NCBI GenBank assembly: GCA_036501665.1 | Contig: DASXZW010000084.1 | Span: 1 to 64,000, forward strand | Origin: DATAUD01 sp036501665 | GTDB lineage: Bacteria; Verrucomicrobiota; Verrucomicrobiia; Limisphaerales; Palsa-1400 | DNA length: 64,000 nucleotides | Direction of reading: 5' to 3' | Part shown: one piece after another, positions 15,463 through 24,564 of the stretch | Numbering within the stretch: the stretch's first letter is position 1 | Layout: every line of letters starts with the position of its first letter | Notes under the pieces: model-generated | Databases searched by the model: none | What the model was told of the DNA's origin: nothing | Seen by the model: only the letters and a program-made list of their open reading frames with translations | Made by a program: the position numbers and the translations under genes

Positions 15463-16242
15463 ATGAGCTCCACTGCTTCACCGATCGAATACGCCACGCC
15501 GCTGAAAATCAGCGATCCCGCTGAGTGCTATTTTTATCATCGAATGGATATTCCGGGTTACGGTGAGACTACGGGGGATTGGGATTTGCGCGATTGCATT
15601 AAGGCGTATTTGGGAAATTATGACTTCAAAGGGAAAAGAGTGCTGGATGTCGGCGCCGCGTCGGGATTTCTCACTTTCAGCATGGAGCAACAAGGCGCCG
15701 ATGTCGTATCGTTCGACATGGCCAAAGGCGGCCAGTGGGATGTTGTTCCGCAGCGCGCGTACCGTCGCGACCCTGAGGGTGTCCTTGCGCCGCGACTCAA
15801 CGGGAATCGTCGGTTGAAGAATGGTTATTGGTTTGCGCATGAACGCCTGGGATCCAAGGCGAAGGCTTTTTACGGTGACATCTACAACCAGCCTGAAGCG
15901 CTCGGATCGTTTGACGTGGCCGTATTTGGAATGGTCATCACGCATTTGCGCGACGCATTCCGGGCGCTTTACAGCGCAGCGCGGCTAGTGAAAGGCGATT
16001 TAATCATCACCAACCAGACACCCGGAGGGAAAAGGAACGAGGCCTACTTTGTACCGACTGTTGAAAATGGAGAAATGTTCGCGTGGTGGGTTTTCAGTGA
16101 AGGTTGTATCAAACAGATGGTTTCCGTATTAGGCTTTGAGGTGATTCGCACAGTCAAGAGTAACCCTCGGTGTCTTGTCCCCGGACGCGACGGTCGGGAG
16201 GCTTGCACCGCTTTTGTTTGCCGCAGGGTTGAAACACCTTAG
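15463..16242 (+). CDS. Class I SAM-dependent methyltransferase
   Basis: 259 residues. Motif I 'VLDVGAASGFLTF' (60-72), an acidic residue after the second strand ('VVSFDMA'), and 'FDVAVFGMVITHLRDAFRALYSAARLVKGDLIITNQ' fit a Rossmann methyltransferase. The start 'YFYHRMDIPGYGETTGDWDLRDCIKAYL' with later 'LDVG' is reminiscent of small-molecule or tRNA (CmoB-like) enzymes acting after a 'H-x-x-DIPG' segment, but the acceptor is unknown. It stands alone and is convergent with the MBOAT/SGNH pair. Confidence 0.8.
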   Translation: MSSTASPIEYATPLKISDPAECYFYHRMDIPGYGETTGDWDLRDCIKAYLGNYDFKGKRVLDVGAASGFLTFSMEQQGADVVSFDMAKGGQWDVVPQRAYRRDPEGVLAPRLNGNRRLKNGYWFAHERLGSKAKAFYGDIYNQPEALGSFDVAVFGMVITHLRDAFRALYSAARLVKGDLIITNQTPGGKRNEAYFVPTVENGEMFAWWVFSEGCIKQMVSVLGFEVIRTVKSNPRCLVPGRDGREACTAFVCRRVETP

Positions 16243-16284
16243 CCGGGCCCAACGTTTTCCCAAATTTCGATGTCTTTGACGAGA

Positions 16285-17277
16285 CTACCTGGGTTGCACT
16301 ACGCCATTGATCGCGCTCAAAAGTGGCTTTAACTTTTCCGCAAGACGATCAGTTCGGGCCAGCGCAGCTTCGTCAATCAAATGGTAAACGGTGTCAAAGA
16401 ATTGATCCGCCGGCAGCAGGGCATCAGTATAATCACCGACAACCGGGACGCCAATTTCCTTGTAGAAATTGGCGATGTATTGGGCATTTCCGCGCGCCGG
16501 GTAGGTGTGCAATTCCGGCTGGTCAAGTAGATTTGGATATGTCGCCAGAACGCGAATCTGATGTTCCTTCGCCCACTGGCAGAACGATTGGATCAAGGGA
16601 AGCCCCGCTGGCCGCGCAGGCATTGGAAACGCGAGGCGGGAGGGCCGTCGCTCTATTTGCGCTGAAGCGGCGGAACGTGGATGAAACGTTTGATCTCCCC
16701 ACTGGTCCACGTAATCGGCATTGTAGGCGCCGCCACCGGCCTTGTGCTCGGCGTAGCGTCGCGGATTGATCCAACCCTTCAATCCGCGAATCAGGCGATC
16801 TTCCGAAGTCAACATGAAAACGTCCCATTGATCAAGAAGCGATAGATTGTGGAAATAATGCGGATCTCTAGCCACTAGATAATCTAGCCAGACGTCACTT
16901 TTTTGGTTCGGCGTATAAAGTTCGTATTCCAAAATCAGGAGAACGGTGTCGCCAGCTTTCGCTTCGCTCTCAACAGTATTCAGGATGTAATCGGTACCGA
17001 GAGCAGCGTGCGTGGACAGGTTCAGCGTAGCCATGCCGGTTTGCTTTTCCAGTTCGCGCGCGCTGATGCCAAAAAGTGACGCCGAACCGCCAACGACTAA
17101 CAATCGCGGCGGCGCGGAATTCCTGGCGAGCATTTGTTTTTTGCGATTAACCTCGAACGTCCAACGCGAAGATTCCGTTGGAACGCCAAGAACCAAATCG
17201 AACGCAATCAAATGCAGCGCCAGCGCCACGAAAAGCCCCGCAACCAAGCCCGCAAAAAATTTCCAAGCGTTCCTCAT
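16285..17277 (-). CDS. SGNH-like protein partnered with the MBOAT acyltransferase
   Basis: About 330 residues from the ATG at 17277. A single N-terminal membrane anchor (about 6-28) is followed by 'LLVVGGSASLFGISARELEKQTGMATLNLSTHAALGTDYILN', with GGSAS as the nucleophile block of SGNH/GDSL-type folds, and by 'FFDTVYHLIDEAALARTDRLAEKL' with the C-terminal catalytic-type His (D-x-x-H). Proteins of this sort, like AlgJ/AlgX or DltD, work with MBOAT proteins to transfer acyl groups to polysaccharides outside the membrane. The start codon lies two bases after the MBOAT stop, so they form an operon. The target polymer is unknown. Confidence 0.75.
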   Translation of the reverse strand: MRNAWKFFAGLVAGLFVALALHLIAFDLVLGVPTESSRWTFEVNRKKQMLARNSAPPRLLVVGGSASLFGISARELEKQTGMATLNLSTHAALGTDYILNTVESEAKAGDTVLLILEYELYTPNQKSDVWLDYLVARDPHYFHNLSLLDQWDVFMLTSEDRLIRGLKGWINPRRYAEHKAGGGAYNADYVDQWGDQTFHPRSAASAQIERRPSRLAFPMPARPAGLPLIQSFCQWAKEHQIRVLATYPNLLDQPELHTYPARGNAQYIANFYKEIGVPVVGDYTDALLPADQFFDTVYHLIDEAALARTDRLAEKLKPLLSAINGVVQPR

Positions 17278-17279
17278 GC

Positions 17280-18824
17280 TCAGAAATTGAAATAGAGAAA
17301 CGGACTGGGCGTGGCGGTGTAATAAGTCTTCAAAATCCAGAAGAAGAGCGCGCCCAAAAGCAGTCCGCCCTTCCACTCCAGGCGCAGTTGAAACCAACGC
17401 TGTTTCTTGACAGCTTCGAGCGCCGGTTCGTAGGCCGCCAGCAATTCCTGGGAATTGGGAAAGAAAAGCGCCCCCATCAACGCGACGAGCGTTAATTTGA
17501 ACAACGAATCGTAAGATTCGACCTGGAATGAAGGCGGAACGAAATGGACGCCGCACTTCGCAATCAGGCTTCCGGGAAATCGGGCGGGATTGGTTGTATC
17601 CATCGACATCGTCAATCCGTGACCGCCGGACATGCAGGAAAGAAAATTTGTGGCAGTCGCAAAATTTGGCGCTCGGAAAAAAACCCAGGCGATCAATACG
17701 GCCATAAGAGTCAGCGCTTTTGTAGCAAAGCGATAGCCTGCGCCATCCGAGGGCCATCGTCGCTCCTTAAACTTTTGCCAGCGATGCGAAATCACCAGGT
17801 AGCAACCGTGCAAGCCGCCCCAAATGACATAAGTCCAACCCGCGCCGTGCCACAACCCGCTCAACAGCATCGTGACCATGATGTTCAACGAATGCCGCCA
17901 AGGGCCGCATCGATTGCCGCCGAGCGGAAAATAAAGATATTCGCGGAGGAATCGGGTCAGCGTGATGTGCCAGCGCGACCAGAATTCGTTGACCGAGCCA
18001 GCCTGGTAGGGCGAGTTGAAATTGATCGGAAACCGAACGCCAAAAATTCGGGCCAATCCGATGGCCATATCGGAGTAACCTGAAAAATCGAAATAAATTT
18101 GGAGCGCGAACGCAATCAGCGCCAGCCAGGAATCAAACCACGGCACCACTCCGCCTCCGCCAGCCGCGTGAAAAACCGTTTCCACATATTGAGAAAATGG
18201 GTCGGCCAGAAAAATCTTTTTGTAGAGACCAATCAGGAACAACGCCAGGCCCACACGAGCATCGGCGGCGTCCGGCCGCATCGGGCGTTCCGCAAATTGC
18301 GGGATCACTTCCCAATGCCGCACAATCGGCCCCGCGATGAGATGGGGAAAAAATATAACAAACACCGCGTAATCCAGAAAACGGTAGTGCAACGATTGCT
18401 TGCGATAAACGTCCACGATGTAACCGATTTGCGTGAACGTGAAAAAGGAGATCGCCAATGGGAGAATGATATCGAAGCGACGAGGGCCGTTCCCTGAAGT
18501 CAGAAAATTGACGAGTTGGCCAAGGAAATTAGTGTATTTGAAGTAACCCAGGAGCAGAAGATTCGCGGACACTCCCGCGACGCAAATCCAGCGCGCCTTT
18601 CGATGCCCGGCGCATCGTGTCAACAACTCAGCCACAGAATAATTGAAGGCGATGGAAAGCAGAAGCAGCGGGACGTATTCGATTTTCCAGTAACCGTAAA
18701 AGAAAAGTGAAGCGGCAAACAACCAAACCTTGCGCAGCCACAACGGACGCGACGGAATCAGAAAAAAGACAAGGATTGCCAGCGGAAGAAACAGAAGAAT
18801 AAACTCCCATGAACTGAACAGCAT
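17280..18824 (-). CDS. MBOAT O-acyltransferase, AlgI-like
   Basis: 514 residues and about ten membrane helices. Typical AlgI family landmarks: 'IAFNYSVAELL' near the start, 'DYAVFVIFFPHLIAGPIVRHWEVIPQF', 'FSGYSDMAIGLARIFGVRFPINFNSPY', 'SVNEFWSRWHITLTRFLREYLYFPLGGNRCG', and the catalytic His in 'LLSGLWHGAGWTYVIWGGLHG'. It should move acetyl groups across the membrane to a cell-surface polysaccharide, passing them to the downstream SGNH protein. No polysaccharide polymerase genes are nearby. Confidence 0.93.
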   Translation of the reverse strand: MLFSSWEFILLFLPLAILVFFLIPSRPLWLRKVWLFAASLFFYGYWKIEYVPLLLLSIAFNYSVAELLTRCAGHRKARWICVAGVSANLLLLGYFKYTNFLGQLVNFLTSGNGPRRFDIILPLAISFFTFTQIGYIVDVYRKQSLHYRFLDYAVFVIFFPHLIAGPIVRHWEVIPQFAERPMRPDAADARVGLALFLIGLYKKIFLADPFSQYVETVFHAAGGGGVVPWFDSWLALIAFALQIYFDFSGYSDMAIGLARIFGVRFPINFNSPYQAGSVNEFWSRWHITLTRFLREYLYFPLGGNRCGPWRHSLNIMVTMLLSGLWHGAGWTYVIWGGLHGCYLVISHRWQKFKERRWPSDGAGYRFATKALTLMAVLIAWVFFRAPNFATATNFLSCMSGGHGLTMSMDTTNPARFPGSLIAKCGVHFVPPSFQVESYDSLFKLTLVALMGALFFPNSQELLAAYEPALEAVKKQRWFQLRLEWKGGLLLGALFFWILKTYYTATPSPFLYFNF

Positions 18825-18976
18825 ACGATAATATTTTGGTCGCGGGCATTATTCCGATTCTCGCGAGAAGCGCAATCCCGTACGGAAAATTCGACGTTTG
18901 CGCAGTCTGAATGGGACTTCATGTCAGGAACATATCCACGCTTGGCGCAAGTTCGATATCAGTGTAACTTCTCACC

Positions 18977-19222
18977 ATGCCTTTGATTATTGATGATGAT
19001 GTCCTGCAAGCTGCCAGGCTGTCCGTCGAAGAAGTCCGGCTGGAATTAGCCGTTGCCCTTTTTCAAGGGGACCGGTTGACTTTGGCTCAGGCGGCTGAGT
19101 TGGCAGAAATAGATCGGCTGATGTTTCAGCATGTGTTGGCGGGTCGCGGCATTCCGCTGCATTACACGGACCAAGACTGGGCGGAAGACTTGCGCACGAT
19201 CCATGCCACACCCAACGCTTGA
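18977..19222 (+). CDS. UPF0175-family antitoxin-like protein
   Basis: 81 residues: 'ARLSVEEVRLELAVALFQGDRLTLAQAAELAEIDRLMFQHVLAGRGIPLHYTDQDWAEDLRTI'. This is the ribbon-helix plus HTH-like pattern of UPF0175, which is usually paired with a DUF3368 PIN-domain protein as a toxin-antitoxin module. The reading frame is intact. Its partner survives only as a C-terminal remnant directly after the stop. Confidence 0.85.
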   Translation: MPLIIDDDVLQAARLSVEEVRLELAVALFQGDRLTLAQAAELAEIDRLMFQHVLAGRGIPLHYTDQDWAEDLRTIHATPNA

Positions 19223-19435
19223 GCAACGCTTCAGCTCGTTGATGAGCATCGGGCGCGCCTCGTCGCGTCGCGGCTTGGCGTTCCGACACTCGGTTGCCTT
19301 GGAATTCTCCTTCAAGCTAAAGAACGTGGCCTGATCCCCACAGTCCGTCTGCTCCTTGAAAAGCTGGAAACTCAGGCCGGTTTTTGGGTGGGCAACGCAT
19401 TGAGATCACGCTTTCTCGCTACGGCGTCTGAGTAG
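19223..19435 (+). pseudogene. Remnant of a DUF3368 PIN-like toxin (C-terminal part)
   Basis: Reading on in the same frame after the UPF0175 stop gives 70 codons: 'LQLVDEHRARLVASRLGVPTLGCLGILLQAKERGLIPTVRLLLEKLETQAGFWVGNALRSRFLATASE', then TAG. This is the C-terminal half of DUF3368 proteins, whose consensus is roughly 'D-x-x-AR-x-A-x-x-LGLPVxGTLGxLLxAKxRGLIPxVRPLLxxL...GFW'. The N-terminal half with the first PIN acids is missing and no start codon lies in front. A deletion seems to have joined the antitoxin stop to the middle of the toxin gene. Confidence 0.75.
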
Positions 19436-19479
19436 TTGGCTCAGCGTTTTCGGGCTGGATAGAACGACCGAACAGGCGC

Positions 19480-20550
19480 ATGATCGGCCTCCATATGATT
19501 ACCCTCTGCCGGCGAATTGCTTTGGCGCTGTTGGCGGCTGCTTCGTTGTGCCTGCCTAGCTTGCGCGCGGATGACCTTTACTCTTTCACCAAGGAAATCC
19601 GCATCGGCGGCGAGGGCGGCTGGGACTACTTAAGCATCGATGCTCCGTCACGGCGATTATATGTGTCCCACGCGACCAAGGTGATTGTTATTGACACAGA
19701 TAAGGATGAAGTTGTGGGGCAAATCACCGGAACCCAGGGCGTTCATGGAATCGCCATTGCGTCGCCGTTGCATCGCGGGTTTTCCAGCAATGGCCGGGAA
19801 AACAACGTCAGCGTGATCGACCTCGGAACACTGAAGACTATGATGAAAGTCAATACGGGCGAAAATCCCGACTGCATCATCTTCGAGCCGGGACGCCAGG
19901 AAGTCTATGCTTTCAATGGACGCGGAAGCTCCGCGACAGTCATCGACGCCGCCAGCGCCAAAGTTGTCGCTACAATTCCCCTGCCCGGCAAACCAGAGTT
20001 TGCCGCCGCCGACCCGAACATCAGCCGGGTTTTTTGCAACATCGAGGACAAGAACGAGGTCGTTTCGATTGACACAATGAAACATCAAATCGCCAACACC
20101 TGGCCGATTGCGCCGGGAAAAGAGGCATCGGGCATGGCCATCGACACGGCGCATCAACGGTTGTTCATAGGTTGCCACAACAAGCTTATGGAAATGCTTG
20201 ACTGCGCTGACGGACGCGTCCTCGCAACAGTTCCGATCACACCGGGAGTCGATGCGAACTCGTTTGATCCGGTCACCGGGCTGGCTTTCGCTTCGTGCGG
20301 AGACGGCATGACAACAATCGCAAGAATGGATGGGCCGAACAAACTGACAGTCGCGCAATCGTTGAGCACGCGGCGCGGCGCGCGGACGATGGCGCTGGAC
20401 CCGTCAACACACAAAATTTATCTGGCGACGACCGATTACGAATCGCAGGAAGACCAGCCTGAAGGAACGCCCGCCAAGCGACCGCGCATGATTCCGAATA
20501 CTTTCAAAGTGCTGGTTTACGGATTGAATGCTGCTGCTGCGAAACAATGA
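19480..20550 (+). CDS. Secreted YncE-like beta-propeller (YVTN repeat) protein
   Basis: 356 residues. A signal peptide covers about residues 1-30 ('MITLCRRIALALLAAASLCLPSLRAD'). Seven short repeats follow, of the kind 'RRLYVSHATKVIVIDTDKDEVVGQITGTQGVHGIAIAS' and 'VYAFNGRGSSATVIDAASAKVVATIPLPGKPEFAAAD', typical of the 40-residue YVTN/YncE propeller blade. Such proteins are periplasmic or surface-located and of mostly unknown role. The start may be the ATG at 19480 or at 19495; AGG lies just before the first. A good terminator follows. Confidence 0.85.
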   Translation: MIGLHMITLCRRIALALLAAASLCLPSLRADDLYSFTKEIRIGGEGGWDYLSIDAPSRRLYVSHATKVIVIDTDKDEVVGQITGTQGVHGIAIASPLHRGFSSNGRENNVSVIDLGTLKTMMKVNTGENPDCIIFEPGRQEVYAFNGRGSSATVIDAASAKVVATIPLPGKPEFAAADPNISRVFCNIEDKNEVVSIDTMKHQIANTWPIAPGKEASGMAIDTAHQRLFIGCHNKLMEMLDCADGRVLATVPITPGVDANSFDPVTGLAFASCGDGMTTIARMDGPNKLTVAQSLSTRRGARTMALDPSTHKIYLATTDYESQEDQPEGTPAKRPRMIPNTFKVLVYGLNAAAAKQ

Positions 20551-20554
20551 CCGA

Positions 20555-20579
20555 CGGACAACCAAAGTCCGATTTTTTT
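20555..20579 (+). terminator. Rho-independent terminator after the propeller gene
   Basis: CGGAC / AACCAAA / GTCCG followed by ATTTTTTT, four bases after the stop codon. Confidence 0.75.
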
Positions 20580-20664
20580 CCTAATCCTGCTCGCAATCTT
20601 AATCCTGATCTTCCCAGCCAAAAATAAGAGATTATGATTAGGATTAGGATTACGATTAAGATCC
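20580..20664. repeat. GATTAN hexamer repeat, inverted pair (copy A2)
   Basis: Left arm 20580-20612 has CTAATCC/TTAATCC hexamers; right arm 20630-20664 has GATTATGATTAGGATTAGG. The arms are separated by an A-rich loop. It lies about 85 bases upstream of the triple-fusion gene, with the G-rich arm on the coding strand. Confidence 0.85.
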
Positions 20665-20747
20665 AAAACTCGAACCCCCTACCGACGTAAAAACGACATT
20701 GACCGCTCCTTGATCGCAACATAGGTTTACGGGCGCTTGTCGCAGTA

Positions 20748-22916
20748 ATGAGAACCATTCTCTTTGTTTGCACCGGAAATATTTGCCGCAGCCCCATGGC
20801 CGAAGGACTTTTTCGCCACGCCACCCGGGGACGCACCGATTTTGCCGTTTTTTCCGCCGGTGTCGGCGCTCTGGAAGGCCAGCCGCCGAGCCTGCATGCC
20901 ATCCGCGCCCTAAAGGAACTGGGCGTTGATATTTCAAATCAGCGCAGCCGGATGCTCACTCCCGACCTGGTTGCCAAGGCCGATTATATTTTTGGGATGA
21001 CGCACAGCCACGTCGATTCGATCAACCTTCTTTTCCCCCATGCGGCAGAAAAGACATTCCTGTTGCGCGAATTCGACGAAACCCTGGACGAGTTCGAGAA
21101 GGACATCAGCGACCCCATCGGCGGCTCGTATGAAACTTACGCGTACTGCCGCGACCAAATTGAACAGGGCATTTTTGCCATGCTCAATTTCATCGAGCAA
21201 AACTCAGGCGAGGCCGCTGCGGCCGGCTCGGAGCTAAAAGTCAAAGTGGCCCTCGGCAGCGATCACGCGGGGTTTCATTTGAAGGAAGTCCTCAAGCATT
21301 ATTTGCACGCCTCTGGAATTCCCCACAGCGACCTTGGCGCAAATTCCGAGGAAGTCAGCGACTTCACCGATTTCGCGATTGCAGCCGGCGAAGCGGTGGC
21401 GGCGGGCAAAAATGAATTTGCGCTTTTGATTTGCTCGACAGGCGTCGGCATGAGCATGGCCGCCAACAAAATTCCGGGCGTTCGCGCCGCGCTTGTTTTT
21501 GACGAGCAAATGGCAACGCTCGCCCGCCAGCATAACAACGCCAATGTGCTTTGCCTCGGCGCCTCCAATACGGGACCTGAGCAGGCCAAGAAAATTGTCG
21601 CAACCTTTCTCGCCGCCCAATTCGAGGGCGGACGCCACGAACGACGCATCAGCAAAATGGAAAACACAACCAATTCTCCCGCACAACGACTCAGCAAGGT
21701 CGATCCCGCCATCGCCGACGCCATTTTATTGGAAAGGCAGCGCCAGCAGGAAAACATCGAACTTATCGCCAGCGAAAACTTCGTCAGCCTTGCCGTTATG
21801 GAAGCCCAGGGATCTGTGCTGACAAACAAATATGCCGAAGGCTATCCCGGCAAACGCTGGTATGGCGGCTGCGAAAACGTGGATACCGTCGAGCGGCTGG
21901 CCATCGAGCGCGCGATCAAGATTTTTGGGGCTGATCACGCCAATGTCCAACCGCATTCCGGCAGCCAGGCGAACATGGCGGTTTATTTTTCCGTGCTTAA
22001 GCCCGGCGACAAAATGCTGACGATGGATCTGTCGCACGGCGGCCACTTGACGCATGGAAACAAGGCGAATTTCTCAGGACGCTTCTTTGAGATTGTCCAT
22101 TACGGCGTTCGCAAGGAGGACGAAACAATCGACTACGATCAACTCCAGAAAATGGCGGAAGAACATCGCCCTAAGATGATCACCGTTGGAGCGAGCGCCT
22201 ATTCGCGAATCATTGATTTTGCCCGCATGGGACAGATTGCGCGATCAGTCGGCGCGATGCTTTTGGCCGATATCGCGCACATCGCCGGACTGGTTGCCAC
22301 TGGACTGCATCCGACGCCGGTCGGTCACGCCGATTTCGTCACCACCACCACGCACAAAACCTTGCGCGGCCCGCGCGGAGGATTGATTCTTTGCAAGGAA
22401 CAATACGCAAAGGAAATTGACTCGCAGGCATTTCCCGGAATTCAAGGCGGTCCCCTCATGCACGTCATTGCCGCCAAGGCGGTTTGCTTCAAGGAAGCGA
22501 TGGAGCCGACCTTTGCGGCTTACCAGGGCCAGATCATCAAAAACGCCAAAGCGCTGGCTGAAGGAATGGCCCGCAACCGTTTTCGCATTGTTAGCGGCGG
22601 CACTGATAACCATCTTATGCTCGTCGATGTCGGCGGACGCGGCCTGACTGGCAAGGAATGCCAATCTGCGTTGGATGAAGCCGGCATCACCGTCAACAAA
22701 AACACGATACCTTTCGAGACCCGCTCGCCATTCCAAGGCAGCGGAATCCGGTTGGGAACGCCCGCCGTCACTACTCGGGGAATGAAAGAGCCTGAAATGG
22801 CGGCGATTGCCGACATGATCAGCGAGGTTTTGCTTGATATTAAGAATCTTGACACAGCGCATCAAGTAAGAGAACGTGTTCGGGAATTGACGGCAAAGTA
22901 TCCTTTGCCGTATTAA
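20748..22916 (+). CDS. Triple fusion: low-molecular-weight protein-tyrosine phosphatase - ribose-5-phosphate isomerase B - serine hydroxymethyltransferase
   Basis: 722 residues in one frame. Residues 1-150: LMW phosphatase with P-loop VCTGNICRSP (7-16) and the DP general-acid block (122-123). Residues 163-300: RpiB, 'VALGSDHAGFHLKEVLK' and active-site Cys in 'CSTGVGMSMAANK' (229-241). Residues 304-722: full-length GlyA, 'IELIASENFVS', 'LTNKYAEGYPGKRWYGGCE' and the PLP lysine in 'TTTHKTLRGPRGG' (K537). All catalytic residues are present. An internal ATG at 21657 (MENTTNS) could allow separate GlyA synthesis, but no clear ribosome binding site precedes it. SHMT makes glycine and methylene-THF; RpiB interconverts ribose and ribulose 5-phosphate. 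RpiB or a phosphatase next to glyA is known in several bacteria; the three-way fusion is unusual. Confidence 0.92.
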   Translation: MRTILFVCTGNICRSPMAEGLFRHATRGRTDFAVFSAGVGALEGQPPSLHAIRALKELGVDISNQRSRMLTPDLVAKADYIFGMTHSHVDSINLLFPHAAEKTFLLREFDETLDEFEKDISDPIGGSYETYAYCRDQIEQGIFAMLNFIEQNSGEAAAAGSELKVKVALGSDHAGFHLKEVLKHYLHASGIPHSDLGANSEEVSDFTDFAIAAGEAVAAGKNEFALLICSTGVGMSMAANKIPGVRAALVFDEQMATLARQHNNANVLCLGASNTGPEQAKKIVATFLAAQFEGGRHERRISKMENTTNSPAQRLSKVDPAIADAILLERQRQQENIELIASENFVSLAVMEAQGSVLTNKYAEGYPGKRWYGGCENVDTVERLAIERAIKIFGADHANVQPHSGSQANMAVYFSVLKPGDKMLTMDLSHGGHLTHGNKANFSGRFFEIVHYGVRKEDETIDYDQLQKMAEEHRPKMITVGASAYSRIIDFARMGQIARSVGAMLLADIAHIAGLVATGLHPTPVGHADFVTTTTHKTLRGPRGGLILCKEQYAKEIDSQAFPGIQGGPLMHVIAAKAVCFKEAMEPTFAAYQGQIIKNAKALAEGMARNRFRIVSGGTDNHLMLVDVGGRGLTGKECQSALDEAGITVNKNTIPFETRSPFQGSGIRLGTPAVTTRGMKEPEMAAIADMISEVLLDIKNLDTAHQVRERVRELTAKYPLPY

Positions 22917-23038
22917 GGAACGACTGGGTATTCCCCTCAATTGGCCGCCGGTTTGAACAGGGTTCAAGTTTCCCGCATCCAATTGGAAAGCCGACGAATG
23001 GGTCCTGCCCAGGCGCCAGCCTGACATTACATTTTTTT

Positions 23039-24559
23039 ATGCCAAAAGTTGCAATCAAACGCACTCCTCGCAAGAGCGCCAAGAGTCCCGCGCCGCGTAG
23101 TCGGAGTGAAGATATTCCTCCGGACATTGAAGAAGCGCCGCCGCCCGCTCCTGCTCCTGCTTCCGCTTCGGCCCCTGCTGAGCCGCCCGCGCCTAGAGAA
23201 ATGAAGCTTGAGCCGCCAACAAAGCCCGTTGAGGCCCGCCACGATGGCGCTCCTGTTACTCCGCCTGCCGCTCCTACTCGCGTTTCCTCCGTGCCTGTGG
23301 GCGCAACGGTGAACATTGCCGAGCTTCAGGCGATGGCGATGCCTGAACTGAACGCCAAAGCCCGCGACATGGGCATCGAGAATTTCGGCACCATGCGCAA
23401 GCATGAGTTGATTTTCCAGATTCTCCAGACAAACGCGGAGCGCGCCGGCGTGTTGTTTTCCGAGGGCGTTTTGGAAATTCTCCCGGAAGGTTTCGGCTTC
23501 CTACGCTCGCGCAGTTTTAATTATCTCCCCTGCCCTGAGGACATTTATGTCTCGCCGTCGCAGATTCGCCGGTTTGACTTGCAGACTGGCAATTTGATCG
23601 CCGGTCAGATTCGTCCGCCAAAGGACAAGGAACGATTCTTTGCGTTGCTCAAGGTCGAAGCCGTCGATACCGAAGAACCGGACAAGGCGAAGGATAAGAC
23701 GCATTTTGACAACCTCACGCCATTGTTTCCAACCAAGCGATTTTTGCTGGAAACCGGCCCGGAGGAATTGTCCACGAGAGTTTTGGACCTTGTTTGTCCC
23801 ATCGGCAAAGGCACTCGCGGGTTGATCGTCGCGCCGCCTCGCACCGGAAAAACCGTGCTGATGCAGAAACTGGCCAACGCCATCCTCAAGAATAATCCAG
23901 AGGCTTATTTGTTCATTCTTTTGATCGACGAGCGACCGGAAGAAGTCACCGACATGGAACGCAGTTGCAAAGGAGCGGAAGTGATCAGCTCCACCTTTGA
24001 CGAACCGCCTGAACGCCACGTCCAAGTGGCCGAGATGGTCATTGAAAAAGCCAAGCGCATGATCGAACACAAGCGTGACGCGGTCATTCTGCTCGATTCG
24101 ATCACCCGCCTCGCCCGCGCCTACAACACGATTCAGCCGCACTCCGGCAAGATTCTCTCCGGCGGCGTGGACGCAAATGCGCTGCACAAACCGAAGCGGT
24201 TCTTCGGCGCGGCGCGCAATATTGAAGAAGGCGGGTCGCTGACGATCATTGCCACGGCGCTGGTCGATACCGGTTCGCGAATGGACGAAGTGATTTTCGA
24301 GGAATTCAAGGGAACCGGCAATATGGAAGTCCATTTGGACCGCCATCTTGTAGATCGCCGGATTTTCCCGTCGATCAACGTCGAACTGAGCGGCACGCGC
24401 AAGGAAGAGTTGCTTTATCACCCCGAGGAATACAACAAAGTTGTTATTCTGCGCCGGGCTTTGACGGGCGTCCCGCCGGTGGAAGCGATGGAATTGTTGC
24501 TGGGCAAACTCAAGAAAACGCGGAGCAACATCGAATTTCTGCTCGGAATGGCCGTCTAA
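23039..24559 (+). CDS. rho: Transcription termination factor Rho with Pro/Ala-rich N-terminal extension
   Basis: 506 residues, about 85 longer than E. coli Rho. Residues 1-90 are basic then Pro/Ala-rich and disordered. A Rho-N SAP-like domain (about 92-135, 'IAELQAMAMPELNAKARDMGIENFGTMRKHELIFQIL') is followed by the RNA-binding cold-shock-like domain ('GVLEILPEGFGFLRS' to 'AGQIRPPKDKERFFALLKVE'). The RecA-type ATPase has Walker A 'APPRTGKT' (265-272), 'ILLIDERPEEVTDM' and 'VILLDSITRLARAYN'. This is the RNA-dependent helicase that ends transcription at C-rich sites. It is followed at six bases by the BatD-like frame. Confidence 0.97.
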   Translation: MPKVAIKRTPRKSAKSPAPRSRSEDIPPDIEEAPPPAPAPASASAPAEPPAPREMKLEPPTKPVEARHDGAPVTPPAAPTRVSSVPVGATVNIAELQAMAMPELNAKARDMGIENFGTMRKHELIFQILQTNAERAGVLFSEGVLEILPEGFGFLRSRSFNYLPCPEDIYVSPSQIRRFDLQTGNLIAGQIRPPKDKERFFALLKVEAVDTEEPDKAKDKTHFDNLTPLFPTKRFLLETGPEELSTRVLDLVCPIGKGTRGLIVAPPRTGKTVLMQKLANAILKNNPEAYLFILLIDERPEEVTDMERSCKGAEVISSTFDEPPERHVQVAEMVIEKAKRMIEHKRDAVILLDSITRLARAYNTIQPHSGKILSGGVDANALHKPKRFFGAARNIEEGGSLTIIATALVDTGSRMDEVIFEEFKGTGNMEVHLDRHLVDRRIFPSINVELSGTRKEELLYHPEEYNKVVILRRALTGVPPVEAMELLLGKLKKTRSNIEFLLGMAV

Positions 24560-24564
24560 ACGCC

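Noticed and set aside
22940..22990. T-arm-like sequence (GGGTTCAAGTTTCCC) upstream of rho
   Set aside because: No acceptor stem, D arm or anticodon arm could be fitted around it, so it is not a tRNA.
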